From positions 62,001-126,000 of the forward strand of contig NZ_NNBJ01000009.1 in NCBI RefSeq assembly GCF_002803085.1: a DNA stretch of 64,000 nucleotides, given 5' to 3'. Below are positions 34,111 through 42,406 of this stretch, piece after piece (within the stretch, counting starts at the first letter, position 1; each line of letters starts with the position of its first letter). Made by a program: the position numbers and the translations under genes. Below the pieces are notes generated by a model. The model was not told where the DNA came from. It saw nothing but the letters and a program-made list of their open reading frames with translations, and ran no database searches. This DNA comes from Streptomyces sp. CB01201. GTDB lineage: Bacteria > Actinomycetota > Actinomycetes > Streptomycetales > Streptomycetaceae.

Positions 34111-35067
34111 GTGGACCTGACCATCCTCTATCGCGGCCCGCTGGCCTCCTGCGACTACGACTGCCCCTACTGCCCGTTCGCCAAGCGCCGCGACTCAACG
34201 GCTCAACTGCGCGCGGACCGTGCGGCTTTGGAGCGTTTCGAGGCCTGGGTCGCGGCGCAGCACCAAGACAGCCTCTCCGTACTGTTCACTCCGTGGGGCG
34301 AAGGCCTCACCCGCTCCTGGTACCGGCGCGCCCTGGTGCGCCTGTCCCGTCAACCGCACGTGCGGCGCGTGGCGATCCAGACCAACCTCAGCTGCCGAAC
34401 CGACTGGCTCGGCGAAGCCGACCGGGACACGGCGGCTCTGTGGTGCACCTACCACCCGGGGCAGACACCGCACGAGCGCTTCCTCGCCAAGGCCCGCCAA
34501 CTGCGCGATCTGAACGTGCGGTTCAGCGTCGGAGTCGTGGGCCTGCCCGAGCACATGGACGCCGCCCGCAAGCTGCGCGAGGAACTGCCGGAGCAGGTGT
34601 ACCTCTGGGTGAACGCCGCCGAAGGCCACACCTACACGGACGAGCAGGCCGCCCGGTGGACCGCGCTCGATCCGCTCTTCCCCTTCAGCCGTCATCCGCA
34701 CTCATCGGGCGGTCTGCCCTGCCGCACCGGAGAGTCCGTGATCTCGGTGGACGGGGACGGCACGGTCCGCCGCTGCCACTTCGTACGCAATGAACTGGGA
34801 AATCTCTACGACGGTTCCTACCGCACCGCCCTCGCCCCGCGTCCCTGCCCCCTGACCACGTGCGACTGCCACATCGGGTACGTGCACCTGGAGTCCCTGC
34901 CCCTGTACGACGTCTTCGCCGGCGGCGTCCTGGAACGCATACCCCGGTCGTTGCCGGCCGTACTGCCCGTACCCGCGCTTCCATCAACCCGACAAGCAAC
35001 CCGACAAGCGGCCGCGCGGACCCGCCTCGACCTCGCAAGCCCGGGCGCAGTCGTACGACCGGCGTGA
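34111..35067 (+). CDS. STM4011-family radical SAM protein
   Basis: 318 aa from GTG 34111. The SAM cluster is Cys14-x3-Cys18-x2-Cys21 (SCDYDCPYCPF). A second Cys set lies at the C-terminal side: GGLPCRTGE, VRRCHFVRN and CPLTTCDCHIGY, suggesting an auxiliary cluster of the SPASM/twitch type. LFTPWGEGLTRSWY, SVGVVGLPEHMDAARKL and ISVDGDGTVRRCHF are typical of enzymes that modify peptides or small molecules. It closes the STM4015-4011 operon. The last 40 residues are Pro/Arg/Thr-rich and probably disordered. Confidence 0.88.
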   Translation: MDLTILYRGPLASCDYDCPYCPFAKRRDSTAQLRADRAALERFEAWVAAQHQDSLSVLFTPWGEGLTRSWYRRALVRLSRQPHVRRVAIQTNLSCRTDWLGEADRDTAALWCTYHPGQTPHERFLAKARQLRDLNVRFSVGVVGLPEHMDAARKLREELPEQVYLWVNAAEGHTYTDEQAARWTALDPLFPFSRHPHSSGGLPCRTGESVISVDGDGTVRRCHFVRNELGNLYDGSYRTALAPRPCPLTTCDCHIGYVHLESLPLYDVFAGGVLERIPRSLPAVLPVPALPSTRQATRQAAARTRLDLASPGAVVRPA

Positions 35068-35388
35068 GGCGAGCCCGCAGTGCACGACGAAGGCGAGTGC
35101 GAGACGCCGGGACCGGGCAGCCCCAGTGCACGCGCCGATCTCGCCAGGCGGTTCCGGGCAAAGCCGGGCAGGATTTGTGGAGACCTACGAGCCGGTACGC
35201 GCCGGACGGTCGACGGCCCCTGCGGTCGGGACCTCCGGCCCTGCCGCGAAGGACCTTGGCATCTGTGAGCGCCCGCTCACAACGGTGAGGCTGAGAGTGA
35301 GCGCGGACCGCCGAAGGGCGGGCACCGCACCGATACCTCGATCTCCCCCGAGTGCCCGTCGCGTACGACAGCGAAGCGAGAGGACGAC

Positions 35389-35841
35389 ATGAACGAGGCC
35401 AGAAAGCCCCTGGTGATGGTCGGTGTGGACGGCTCGCGCAACTCGATGGACGCCCTGCGGTGGGCTGTCGAGCACGCCGCCTCCATCGAGGGGCGCGTGC
35501 ACGCGGTGATGTGCTGGGAGTGGTCGCGCAACCCCCTCGGGATGGGGACCACGGGGCTCGCCTCCGGGATGGTGAGCCCGGAGGAGATGGCCCGCGAGAA
35601 GCTGGCGGAGGTCATCCAAGAGGCCCTGGGCGACCGCCCTGCGGTTCCGGTCCACCCCCGGGTCATGCAGGGCTCGCCCGCCCACGTCCTGGTGGAGGTG
35701 TCACAGGACGCCCGCACCATGGTCGTGGGCACTCGCGGGTACGGCGGGTTCAAGAACGCGCTCCTGGGCTCCGTGAGCCAGCAGGTCGTCCAGTACGCAC
35801 ACTGCACCGTCGCCGTGGTGCGCGCGTCCACTGACAGCTGA
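35389..35841 (+). CDS. Universal stress protein (UspA family)
   Basis: 150 aa single USP domain: VMVGVDGSRNSMDALRWA at the N-terminus and VVGTRGYGGFKNALLGSVS at the C-terminus, the latter matching the ATP-binding G-x2-G-x9-G(S/T) motif. It is probably an ATP-binding stress or dormancy protein in the cytoplasm. It is followed on the same strand by an Acg-like nitroreductase gene, a pairing seen in hypoxia/dormancy regulons of other actinobacteria. Start ATG 35389 follows AGAGGACGAC. Confidence 0.92.
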   Translation: MNEARKPLVMVGVDGSRNSMDALRWAVEHAASIEGRVHAVMCWEWSRNPLGMGTTGLASGMVSPEEMAREKLAEVIQEALGDRPAVPVHPRVMQGSPAHVLVEVSQDARTMVVGTRGYGGFKNALLGSVSQQVVQYAHCTVAVVRASTDS

Positions 35842-36004
35842 TCAATTCCCTTGTGCACGGCGGCCGTTCCGCCCGCCTCAGTTCGTACCCGGGGTCGAGC
35901 GCACGGCCCGCCAAGGATTCCCGGGACGCCGGGCCCACGCCCGCAGGGGCATCCGGCGAAGGGGGCCACCACCGCGCCCCGGCCTCGGCAAGGAGGGCAA
36001 CACC

Positions 36005-37012
36005 ATGCCACGGACCATCCCCACCCTGGACGTTCCGGCCGTGACCGCACTCATCGAGGCCGCCACGGCCGCGCCGTCCCTGCACAACGCCCAACCCTGG
36101 CGGTTCCGCTTCCTGCGCGCGACGAGCAGCATCGAGCTGTACTCGGACGAACGGCGCGCGGTCCCGTACGCCGACCCCCAGGGCCGGGCCCTGCACATCG
36201 GGTGTGGCGCGTCGTTGTTCACCCTGCGGGTGGCCTGCGCCGACGCCGGCCTGGACCCGAAGGTGACCCTTTTGCCCGATCCGGCCCGGCCCGAACTCCT
36301 CGCCGTGGTACGGCTGGACGCGCAGCCACCCCAGGACACACAGGGGGCCCGGGACCTGGCCTCCCTGCGTCAGGACATCGCCAGGCGGCACACCAGCAGA
36401 CACCCGTTCGCTCCGACACTCGTACCGGAGCCCGTCCGTGACGCTCTCCGCGACGCGGCGGCATGCGAGGGCGCGGAACTCCTCTTCCCCCATCCCTGGC
36501 ACGTGGATGCGCTACTGGACTTGGTCCAGGACGCGGAATCGCAGAACGCACACGACCCCGAGCAGATCGCGGAAGTCGCCCGCTGGACCCGCGTCGGGGC
36601 CGCCCCATCGGACACGGCCGTCGACGGAGTCCCCGAGTTCGCCTTCGCGCCGCGTCGTCGCAGCGGCGCCGCCCCCATCCGCGACTTCGCCACCGGCCGC
36701 CCGGTCGCCGACCGCGGCCGCCTGGACTTCGAGCAGGTCCCGCAACTGGCCCTCCTGGGCACGGCCGAGGACTCCCCTGGCGACTGGTTGCGAGTCGGCC
36801 AGGCCCTGCAACACGTACTGCTCCTGGCCACGCACCACGATGTCGTGGCCAACGTCACCACGGAGGCCCTTGAGCGCGAGGACCTGCGATGGGCCGTACG
36901 AGACCCGCTCTCCGCCATGCCGTACGTACAGGTGATGCTCCGGATCGGATACGGTCCGGCCGGGCCGCGCTCCCCCCGTCGCCCGGTGCGGGACGTTCTC
37001 ACCGTCGAGTGA
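36005..37012 (+). CDS. Acg-family FMN-binding nitroreductase-like protein
   Basis: 335 aa. AAPSLHNAQPWRFRF is the FMN-binding signature of the Acg/nitroreductase group (family around Mycobacterium Rv2032). The size, near 330 aa with two half-domains, and the segments LHIGCGASLFTLRVA, SLRQDIARRHTSRHPF and VPQLALLGTAEDSPGDWLRV fit Acg proteins, which bind or sequester FMN rather than acting as true nitroreductases. The neighbouring usp gene supports a stress or dormancy role. The gap of 163 bp between them may hold its own promoter. Confidence 0.85.
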   Translation: MPRTIPTLDVPAVTALIEAATAAPSLHNAQPWRFRFLRATSSIELYSDERRAVPYADPQGRALHIGCGASLFTLRVACADAGLDPKVTLLPDPARPELLAVVRLDAQPPQDTQGARDLASLRQDIARRHTSRHPFAPTLVPEPVRDALRDAAACEGAELLFPHPWHVDALLDLVQDAESQNAHDPEQIAEVARWTRVGAAPSDTAVDGVPEFAFAPRRRSGAAPIRDFATGRPVADRGRLDFEQVPQLALLGTAEDSPGDWLRVGQALQHVLLLATHHDVVANVTTEALEREDLRWAVRDPLSAMPYVQVMLRIGYGPAGPRSPRRPVRDVLTVE

Positions 37013-37041
37013 CCCTGGGGGCTGGTGGACGACCCACTTCT

Positions 37042-37482
37042 TCACCCCGGCCAGGCCCGCGTCAGGCTGTCACGCAGATCCGCCATTGCCCCAGTGCCCA
37101 GTTGGCTTTCCAGAACCTGCTCCAGGTCGCGAAGGATCCTTGACGCCACGTCACGACGCCGACGACCCGCGTCCGTCAGGCCGATCAGGGTGCTGCGAGG
37201 GAATCCCGGCCCCGGCTTGCTGACCAGCAGGCCTTCTTCGAGAAGCTGCGTGACGGCGCGATGCATCGTCTGACGGGTGACGCCGGCACGGCGGGCGAGT
37301 TCGGCGATGCTCAGCGACGTGCTGGAGTCCAGGTGCGCGAGCACCGCCGCGTGCGCCGGTGTGATGGGGTCCACGCCCGCGGCTTCCAGACGCTCCATCA
37401 ACTCGTCGGAGAACCAACGGGCCCCTCGTTGCAGGAGTGTGAGGAGCGGCGGGTTCGTCCCCGCATTCTCCTGTGCGCTCAC
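37042..37482 (-). CDS. MarR-family regulator
   Basis: 146 aa from GTG 37482 (AGGACCGCGAGC upstream). The winged helix reads LSIAELARRAGVTRQTMHRA, VTQLLEEGLLVSKPGPGFPR, then STLIGLTDAGRRRRD as the wing. A longer frame to 37560 would overlap the start of the next gene, so it was rejected. Divergent from a FAD monooxygenase; a perfect palindrome lies in the 71-bp gap and should be its operator. Confidence 0.87.
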   Translation of the reverse strand: MSAQENAGTNPPLLTLLQRGARWFSDELMERLEAAGVDPITPAHAAVLAHLDSSTSLSIAELARRAGVTRQTMHRAVTQLLEEGLLVSKPGPGFPRSTLIGLTDAGRRRRDVASRILRDLEQVLESQLGTGAMADLRDSLTRAWPG

Positions 37483-37518
37483 GCTCGCGGTCCTGTCGCT
37501 TGTGGGGTATGTTCCTGC

Positions 37519-37533
37519 GTCAGCATAGCTGAC
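37519..37533. promoter_or_regulatory. MarR operator between divergent marR and monooxygenase genes
   Basis: GTCAGC-ATA-GCTGAC (37519-37533) is a perfect 6-bp inverted repeat, 20 bp before the monooxygenase ATG at 37554. It should block both divergent genes when occupied (inference). Confidence 0.7.
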
Positions 37534-37553
37534 ACAGCAGAGGTTCGGTTGCC

Positions 37554-39197
37554 ATGGCAAGCAATACCGTTGACGTCCTTGTCGCCGGAGCGGGCCCTGT
37601 CGGTCTCACGGCGGCGATGCAACTGGCCCGGTGGGGACTGTCGGTTCGCCTGGTGGATGCCGCACCCGGACCCGCCACCACCAGCCGCGCGCTAGGGACC
37701 CACGCCCGCAGCCTGGAGATCTACGATCAGCTCGGGATCCTCGGCGACATCGCTCCGCACGGAACGCGCGTCAACGCGTTCGTCCGCCATCAGGCCGACC
37801 GCACGACCCGGGTCGACTTCGACTACGGCGACCTGGTGACCCGGTTTCCGTACATGTTCAACGTCGATCAGGTGATCACCGAGCGAGTACTGCGTGGGCA
37901 TGCAGTGTCGGCCGGGATCGATGTGGAGTGGAACACCAAGCTGGAGTCGTTCCAGCCCCACGCCGACGGTGTCACTGCCGTGCTGCGCAGCGGCGACCGC
38001 ACGGGCGCCGCGCAGGAGACCGTGCGTGCTCAATACCTGTGGGGCTGCGACGGCGGACACTCGACAGTACGCAAGGCCCTCCGGCTCCCCCTGGCAGGCG
38101 AAGCCGCGCACACATGGCTGATCGCCGATGCGATCGTGCACGCCGCCGTGGAACGAGACGGGGTGCACTGGCTGTTTCCGCCCGGCGGCGCGCTGATGCT
38201 GTTTCCGTTTCCGGAACCGGGGAAGTGGCGGCTACTGGATACGTCAGGTGAAGGGGAACCTGAACATCCAGAGGTGATCGCCCACCAGTTCAGCACCAAG
38301 CTGTCACAGGCTCTGGGCCGCGAAACCGCTGTGAACAGGCCCAGTTGGGCATCGAAGTTCACCATCCAGCAGCGCGCGGTCCCCACCATGCGCGTCGGCA
38401 GGTGCCTGCTTTCCGGCGACGCCGCCCATGTCCACTCGCCCGCGTCGGGGCAGGGTCTGAACACCGGCATCCAGGACGCGTTCAACCTGGCCTGGAAACT
38501 GGCCATGGTCGTCCACGGTCACGCCGACGACACACTGCTCGACACCTACGACGCCGAGCGGGTTCCCATCGGCCAAGCCCTGCTTGCCTCCACCGCGAAA
38601 GTCATGAACACGGCCATGGTCGACACGTCCAGCGGGGAGACCGGGGACACCGAGCACCATGATCGCGGGTTCATGCGCGGGCTCATTCGGAGCATGTCGG
38701 GGTTGAGCATCGCCTACCCCGAAAGCCCCCTCACCGAGCCGGAAGGCGAGGCGGAAGGCGAGGCGGACAAGAGCCCACGTCCTGGCCAACGACTGACTCA
38801 GATCTCCGCAGCCGATGCTCAATCCCCCGGCTGGACCGCGCTGCGCGCGCTGCTCAGGGCCCCTGCATGGCACCTGCTCGTCTTCACCGACGGCACTGCC
38901 TCCAGCGAGGATCGGACGACCGCCGGGACGAGCACGCTCCCAGCGTGGCTGAACAGAGTGACGGTCAGCCGGCATCGGCCGGAAGGCAACGACTGCGGCG
39001 TGTGGGATCCCGGCAGCCGGGTGCGGGACACACTGAACGCCTCCGATGGCGACTGGATCCTCGTGCGTCCCGACGGCTATCTCAGCGCACGCGGCACCGG
39101 GGGCGACCGTCTTCGCGCCGCACTGGACCGACTGACCGGACTGTTCATGCGCGAGGCGGCACCGGCGGGACAAGTCACGAGCGGGGCAGACGCATAG
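37554..39197 (+). CDS. Class A FAD-dependent monooxygenase (PheA/TfdB-like)
   Basis: 547 aa. GAGPVGLTAAMQLARWG is the FAD fold, WGCDGGHSTVRKAL the DG motif and CLLSGDAAHVHSPASGQGLN the GD motif. The C-terminal thioredoxin-like domain ends in LVRPDGYLSARG. A local tandem peptide EGEAEGEAD interrupts the linker. It probably hydroxylates an aromatic or polyketide-type substrate. The cyclase-family gene downstream may act on the product or substrate, and the divergent MarR gene likely controls both. Confidence 0.88.
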   Translation: MASNTVDVLVAGAGPVGLTAAMQLARWGLSVRLVDAAPGPATTSRALGTHARSLEIYDQLGILGDIAPHGTRVNAFVRHQADRTTRVDFDYGDLVTRFPYMFNVDQVITERVLRGHAVSAGIDVEWNTKLESFQPHADGVTAVLRSGDRTGAAQETVRAQYLWGCDGGHSTVRKALRLPLAGEAAHTWLIADAIVHAAVERDGVHWLFPPGGALMLFPFPEPGKWRLLDTSGEGEPEHPEVIAHQFSTKLSQALGRETAVNRPSWASKFTIQQRAVPTMRVGRCLLSGDAAHVHSPASGQGLNTGIQDAFNLAWKLAMVVHGHADDTLLDTYDAERVPIGQALLASTAKVMNTAMVDTSSGETGDTEHHDRGFMRGLIRSMSGLSIAYPESPLTEPEGEAEGEADKSPRPGQRLTQISAADAQSPGWTALRALLRAPAWHLLVFTDGTASSEDRTTAGTSTLPAWLNRVTVSRHRPEGNDCGVWDPGSRVRDTLNASDGDWILVRPDGYLSARGTGGDRLRAALDRLTGLFMREAAPAGQVTSGADA

Positions 39198-39227
39198 AGC
39201 CGGCATCGCCGCAGCCACCGGCACACC

Positions 39228-39263
39228 ATCGGCATCGGCATCGGCATCGGCATCGGCATCGGC
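39228..39263. repeat. Hexanucleotide tandem repeat (ATCGGC)6
   Basis: Six exact copies of ATCGGC lie in the intergenic gap after the FAD monooxygenase. Such hexamers can vary in copy number; the effect here is unknown as they lie outside a gene. Confidence 0.9.
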
Positions 39264-39383
39264 GATACGAGACAGCCGTCAGGGGCGGCAAAGCAAGTGC
39301 GCGTGAACGCGCACAGGCTGAACTCCCCCTCGGACCAGCAGCGGGACGGCACTACAGCACCGTCCCGCCGGAAAGGAGCAACC

Positions 39384-40259
39384 ATGACCGAGACCGCACT
39401 TCCGAGCAACTGGGGTCGATGGGGCGACGACGATCAACTGGGCACCCTGCACCTGATCGACGCGGCGGCAAAGAAGCGAGCCGCCACCGAAGTGCGCGAC
39501 GCGCACCACGTCAGCCTGGCCCGCCGCATTCGGCCGGTACCTCTCACCACAGGACTGGGCCCCGTCGGCAGTCCTGCGGTGATGCCGGCCGGCGTGCTAC
39601 AGATCATGAATTTCAACGGGGCGAAGCCCGTGGCACTGACCGACACGCTCGTCATCAACACACACAACGCCGCGTTGACCCATCTCGACGCCGTCGCACA
39701 CATGCCGGTCGACGAGCATGTCTACCCCGGTGTGCCGGTGCAGGCCGCCGTGACCCCGACGGGTGTTGTGCACGGCTCGGCAGACCCGTTCGGCGCCGGA
39801 ATCGTGACCCGCGGCGTGCTCCTTGACCTGGCTCCCGACGGCGGCAGCCTGCCGGCCGACCGGCGTATCGGAGCGACCGATCTCGACGCCGCGCTCGATC
39901 GTGCGGGCACCGTGCTGTCTTCGGGAGACGCCGTGGCCGTGCGGGGAGGATGGGACACCCATCGCCCGCTCAGCGAACCGGTACCCGGCCTCGATCTCAG
40001 CGCCGTGCGATGGCTGGACGAACATGGTGTGAGCGTGTACCTCGGCGACATCAGCGACGCCCGGCCGGCCCCATTCCCCATGCCCATGCACCAGGTCGCC
40101 CTCGCTCGGCTCGGCCTGCCGCTGGTCGATGCCGCGGACCTGGACGAGCTCGCCGAAGTCTGCGGACGGCTGGGGCGTTCCAGTTTCATGCTGATACTGG
40201 CGCCGCCGCGCATCACTGGCACCACCGGACTCGCCGTGAACCCGATCGCCGTCTTCTGA
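39384..40259 (+). CDS. Cyclase-family (kynurenine-formamidase-like) metal hydrolase
   Basis: 291 aa, ATG 39384 after GAAAGGAGCAACC. The cyclase-family core reads THLDAVAHMPVDEHVY, which matches the metal-binding THxDxxxH motif; GSADPFGAGIVTRGVLLDLA and AVRGGWDTHRP follow. Members are Zn/Mn amidases or hydrolases such as kynurenine formamidase and isatin hydrolase. Its position after a FAD monooxygenase suggests sequential steps in aromatic-compound breakdown (inference). Confidence 0.88.
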   Translation: MTETALPSNWGRWGDDDQLGTLHLIDAAAKKRAATEVRDAHHVSLARRIRPVPLTTGLGPVGSPAVMPAGVLQIMNFNGAKPVALTDTLVINTHNAALTHLDAVAHMPVDEHVYPGVPVQAAVTPTGVVHGSADPFGAGIVTRGVLLDLAPDGGSLPADRRIGATDLDAALDRAGTVLSSGDAVAVRGGWDTHRPLSEPVPGLDLSAVRWLDEHGVSVYLGDISDARPAPFPMPMHQVALARLGLPLVDAADLDELAEVCGRLGRSSFMLILAPPRITGTTGLAVNPIAVF

Positions 40260-40463
40260 AACGGAACCCGCGCGACGGCGCGGCCGTCCCGGCTGCGAAG
40301 GGTGTGGAGACATCGGACGGGAGCGAGGGGGCTACAGCCGACAACACCGGCCCAGGCGCACCCGCGCCGTACGCCCCACGCGGTCGGGCCCCTAGCACCG
40401 CAGCGGACGGGCATCGGACTTCCATTGAGGAGCCACGGCCTTTCGCCGTTAGGCTCAGTCCCC

Positions 40464-41024
40464 ATGACGGACACCGGCGGCGCACACAAGCATCGCCTCC
40501 TCGTCCTCCACGACTACGGCATGGGTGGCGCCTGGTGGTGGGTCCATGCGCGGTCTGCGCGGGAGGTCCTCGAAAAGTTCGCCTGGGTGGAGGTCGTTAC
40601 TGATCCCGAGACTGATCCCGAGGCAGTGACGCAGCGCGAAGGCGATGAACTGGAGGAATTCGACATCGACGCTCCCGTGATGCCTCCAGGTCTGGACGGC
40701 CTGCGCGCCCAGCGTGACTCGCAGCGTGGGCGCGAGGGGTTTGGCGCGCTCGCCGGCCGGGACGTCGTTTACGTCCGGAAGCCGTGGGACGACGAGGACG
40801 ACGGACGGGTCGTCTACCTGATGGAAATCGGGCCCGCAGGACGCCGGGTTCGCCAAGTGGAGCTGGCCGACGACGGAACCGCATGGCGTAGTGGCCCTGA
40901 GGACTGGCCGTTCAACCCGCCCGTCGTCGACCTCTTCGATCCCGTGCTGGCGGGCCAGGAGATCAGTCGGCACGAGTTCGAGGAAAGCTGGGCAAGGGCC
41001 CAGCAGGTAACACCCGACGTGTAG
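40464..41024 (+). CDS. Hypothetical protein, 186 aa
   Basis: ATG 40464 opens MTDTGGAHKHRLLVLHDYGM. The motif YGMGGAWWWVHARSAREVLEKF is unusual (three consecutive Trp, 20-odd residues from the N-terminus). The middle is acidic (DDEDDG), and the end reads EFEESWARAQ. No signal, membrane helix or recognised domain. TTAGGCT just upstream (40449-40455) resembles a -10 box only 8-9 nt before the ATG, so the transcript may be nearly leaderless. Function unknown. Confidence 0.6.
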   Translation: MTDTGGAHKHRLLVLHDYGMGGAWWWVHARSAREVLEKFAWVEVVTDPETDPEAVTQREGDELEEFDIDAPVMPPGLDGLRAQRDSQRGREGFGALAGRDVVYVRKPWDDEDDGRVVYLMEIGPAGRRVRQVELADDGTAWRSGPEDWPFNPPVVDLFDPVLAGQEISRHEFEESWARAQQVTPDV

Positions 41025-41072
41025 ATGCCCGATGCCCGATGCCCGGGTTCAACGGCGGATTCACTCCTGATG

Positions 41073-41978
41073 TTACGAGTGCGACGGCACGATCCTCTGG
41101 TACGTGGACCGCATGAGGTGGCTGGTCGAATCGAGTTGGTATGCCGGAACGGCGGGAGCGGCGGCGGACAGGAAGCCCTTTCCGCCGTTGTCCAGGATCG
41201 TCTTGCCGGCCTTTCCCGCCGCGATCCAGTCGAGTTCGACGGCGAACGCACAGAAACAGGTCGTGTTGTCCACTGCCAGCCTGAACACTTCAGGATCGCC
41301 GGGAGAGATCTTGTAGGGGAACTTCACCGGCGGGTGTCCGCCGGACGGCTCCGCGAAGATGGGAGGGTCGGGTTTGTTCAGATTGGTCGCGAAAGGTCTG
41401 ACGTCCACCTGGCCACCGCATCCACCGTCCTGGACTGCGATGCCGGTGGTAGGAGCCGGCTGCCGTTGCACATCCAGCACCCTCATGCCCACCAGCAGGA
41501 CCGCTTCGTCGGAAGACGTCTGACTGGTGATGTCGACGGCCACCGGTCCCAGGCTCCGCTGCCCGCGCTTGTCGCCGTTCTGATAGTCAGCCGCCGTCTC
41601 CGCGTAGTAGTGGACGTCGGACGCGCAGTCCTCCTGCGCTTGGAGATGGACGTAGGACGGCAGGGTCGCGCTGCCGGGATCGAGCGGACGTGAAACCTGG
41701 ATCGCTTGGGCGTCCCCGCCGTTGAGGGACTTTGCCAGCGCGTACACCGCGTACCCACCGGCAGCCGAGAGGAGGAGCGTCACGGCGACGATCGCCCTCG
41801 CTGCCCTACGGTGCCACCACTTCTGTTTCGGCTGTTTCGGCGTATGTTCCGGAGGTCCGCTGTAGTAGTTGATGTGCTGGACGCCCTCGGCCTGTACGGG
41901 GCCTCGGAACGAGTTGTCGTGGAATCGGATGGCGTCTTGCCCCTCGTGCCCGCCGGGCCACCGGTTGCCGTCGGTCAT
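41073..41978 (-). CDS. Membrane-anchored protein with N-terminal GPVQAxGVQHI element
   Basis: 301 aa. Residues 16-38 include HDNSFRGPVQAEGVQHINYY, an element shared with the upstream gene product. Next is one membrane helix (AIVAVTLLLSAAGGYAVYAL) and a roughly 220-residue outer domain with several Cys (QEDCASDVHYY, DGGCGGQVDV, NTTCFCAFAVELDW). So the element is cytoplasmic and the Cys domain outside. Its ATG overlaps the stop of the upstream gene by 4 nt. The GPVQA element resembles the GPVVQAxxI...GGVH tails of Streptomyces effector-associated proteins. Function unknown. Confidence 0.7.
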   Translation of the reverse strand: MTDGNRWPGGHEGQDAIRFHDNSFRGPVQAEGVQHINYYSGPPEHTPKQPKQKWWHRRAARAIVAVTLLLSAAGGYAVYALAKSLNGGDAQAIQVSRPLDPGSATLPSYVHLQAQEDCASDVHYYAETAADYQNGDKRGQRSLGPVAVDITSQTSSDEAVLLVGMRVLDVQRQPAPTTGIAVQDGGCGGQVDVRPFATNLNKPDPPIFAEPSGGHPPVKFPYKISPGDPEVFRLAVDNTTCFCAFAVELDWIAAGKAGKTILDNGGKGFLSAAAPAVPAYQLDSTSHLMRSTYQRIVPSHS

Positions 41979-42406
41979 GGCGCGTCACCGTGATCGATGT
42001 GCTGAACGCCTTTGGCCTGTACGGGGCCGTGGAAGGTGTTGTGCTGGAACTCGATGTGGTCACCGCCTGCCGGGGCACCGGCCTGCGGGGCGAGGGACCA
42101 CAGGTGCGCCGCTGCCCGTTCGAGCGCGACCGCGAAGCCCGGGTCGGTCTCCGACGCCTCCTCCAGTGCGAGCCGGACCCGCTGCCGGGTCCGGTCACTG
42201 GGCAGTTCTTGACCGGACGACGCCTCGTCCGCCAGCCGGCGGAGCGCCGGGTCGTCGCCGAGCTTGCGGCTCACGACCTCGTGCAGGCGGTCCATGCCGG
42301 CGTTCACCATGCGGTCGACTTCCCCGTCGGCACGCCCGGCCGCGAGCCGGGCCTTCCGTACAGCCCAAGCGAACAAGTACCCGATCGCGATCTCGATGCC
42401 TGTCAC
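41975..42406 (-). CDS. Hypothetical protein with C-terminal GPVQAxGVQHI element
   Basis: 143 aa. A hydrophobic N-terminus (MTGIEIAIGYLFAWAV) and a charged helical middle end with FQHNTFHGPVQAKGVQHIDH at the C-terminus. The last segment matches the N-terminus of the 41073 protein (shared F-x-GPVQA-x-GVQHI). The two genes overlap by 4 nt and form an operon, so they probably bind each other or a common partner (inference). No enzymatic motif. Confidence 0.7.
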   Translation of the reverse strand: MTGIEIAIGYLFAWAVRKARLAAGRADGEVDRMVNAGMDRLHEVVSRKLGDDPALRRLADEASSGQELPSDRTRQRVRLALEEASETDPGFAVALERAAAHLWSLAPQAGAPAGGDHIEFQHNTFHGPVQAKGVQHIDHGDAP

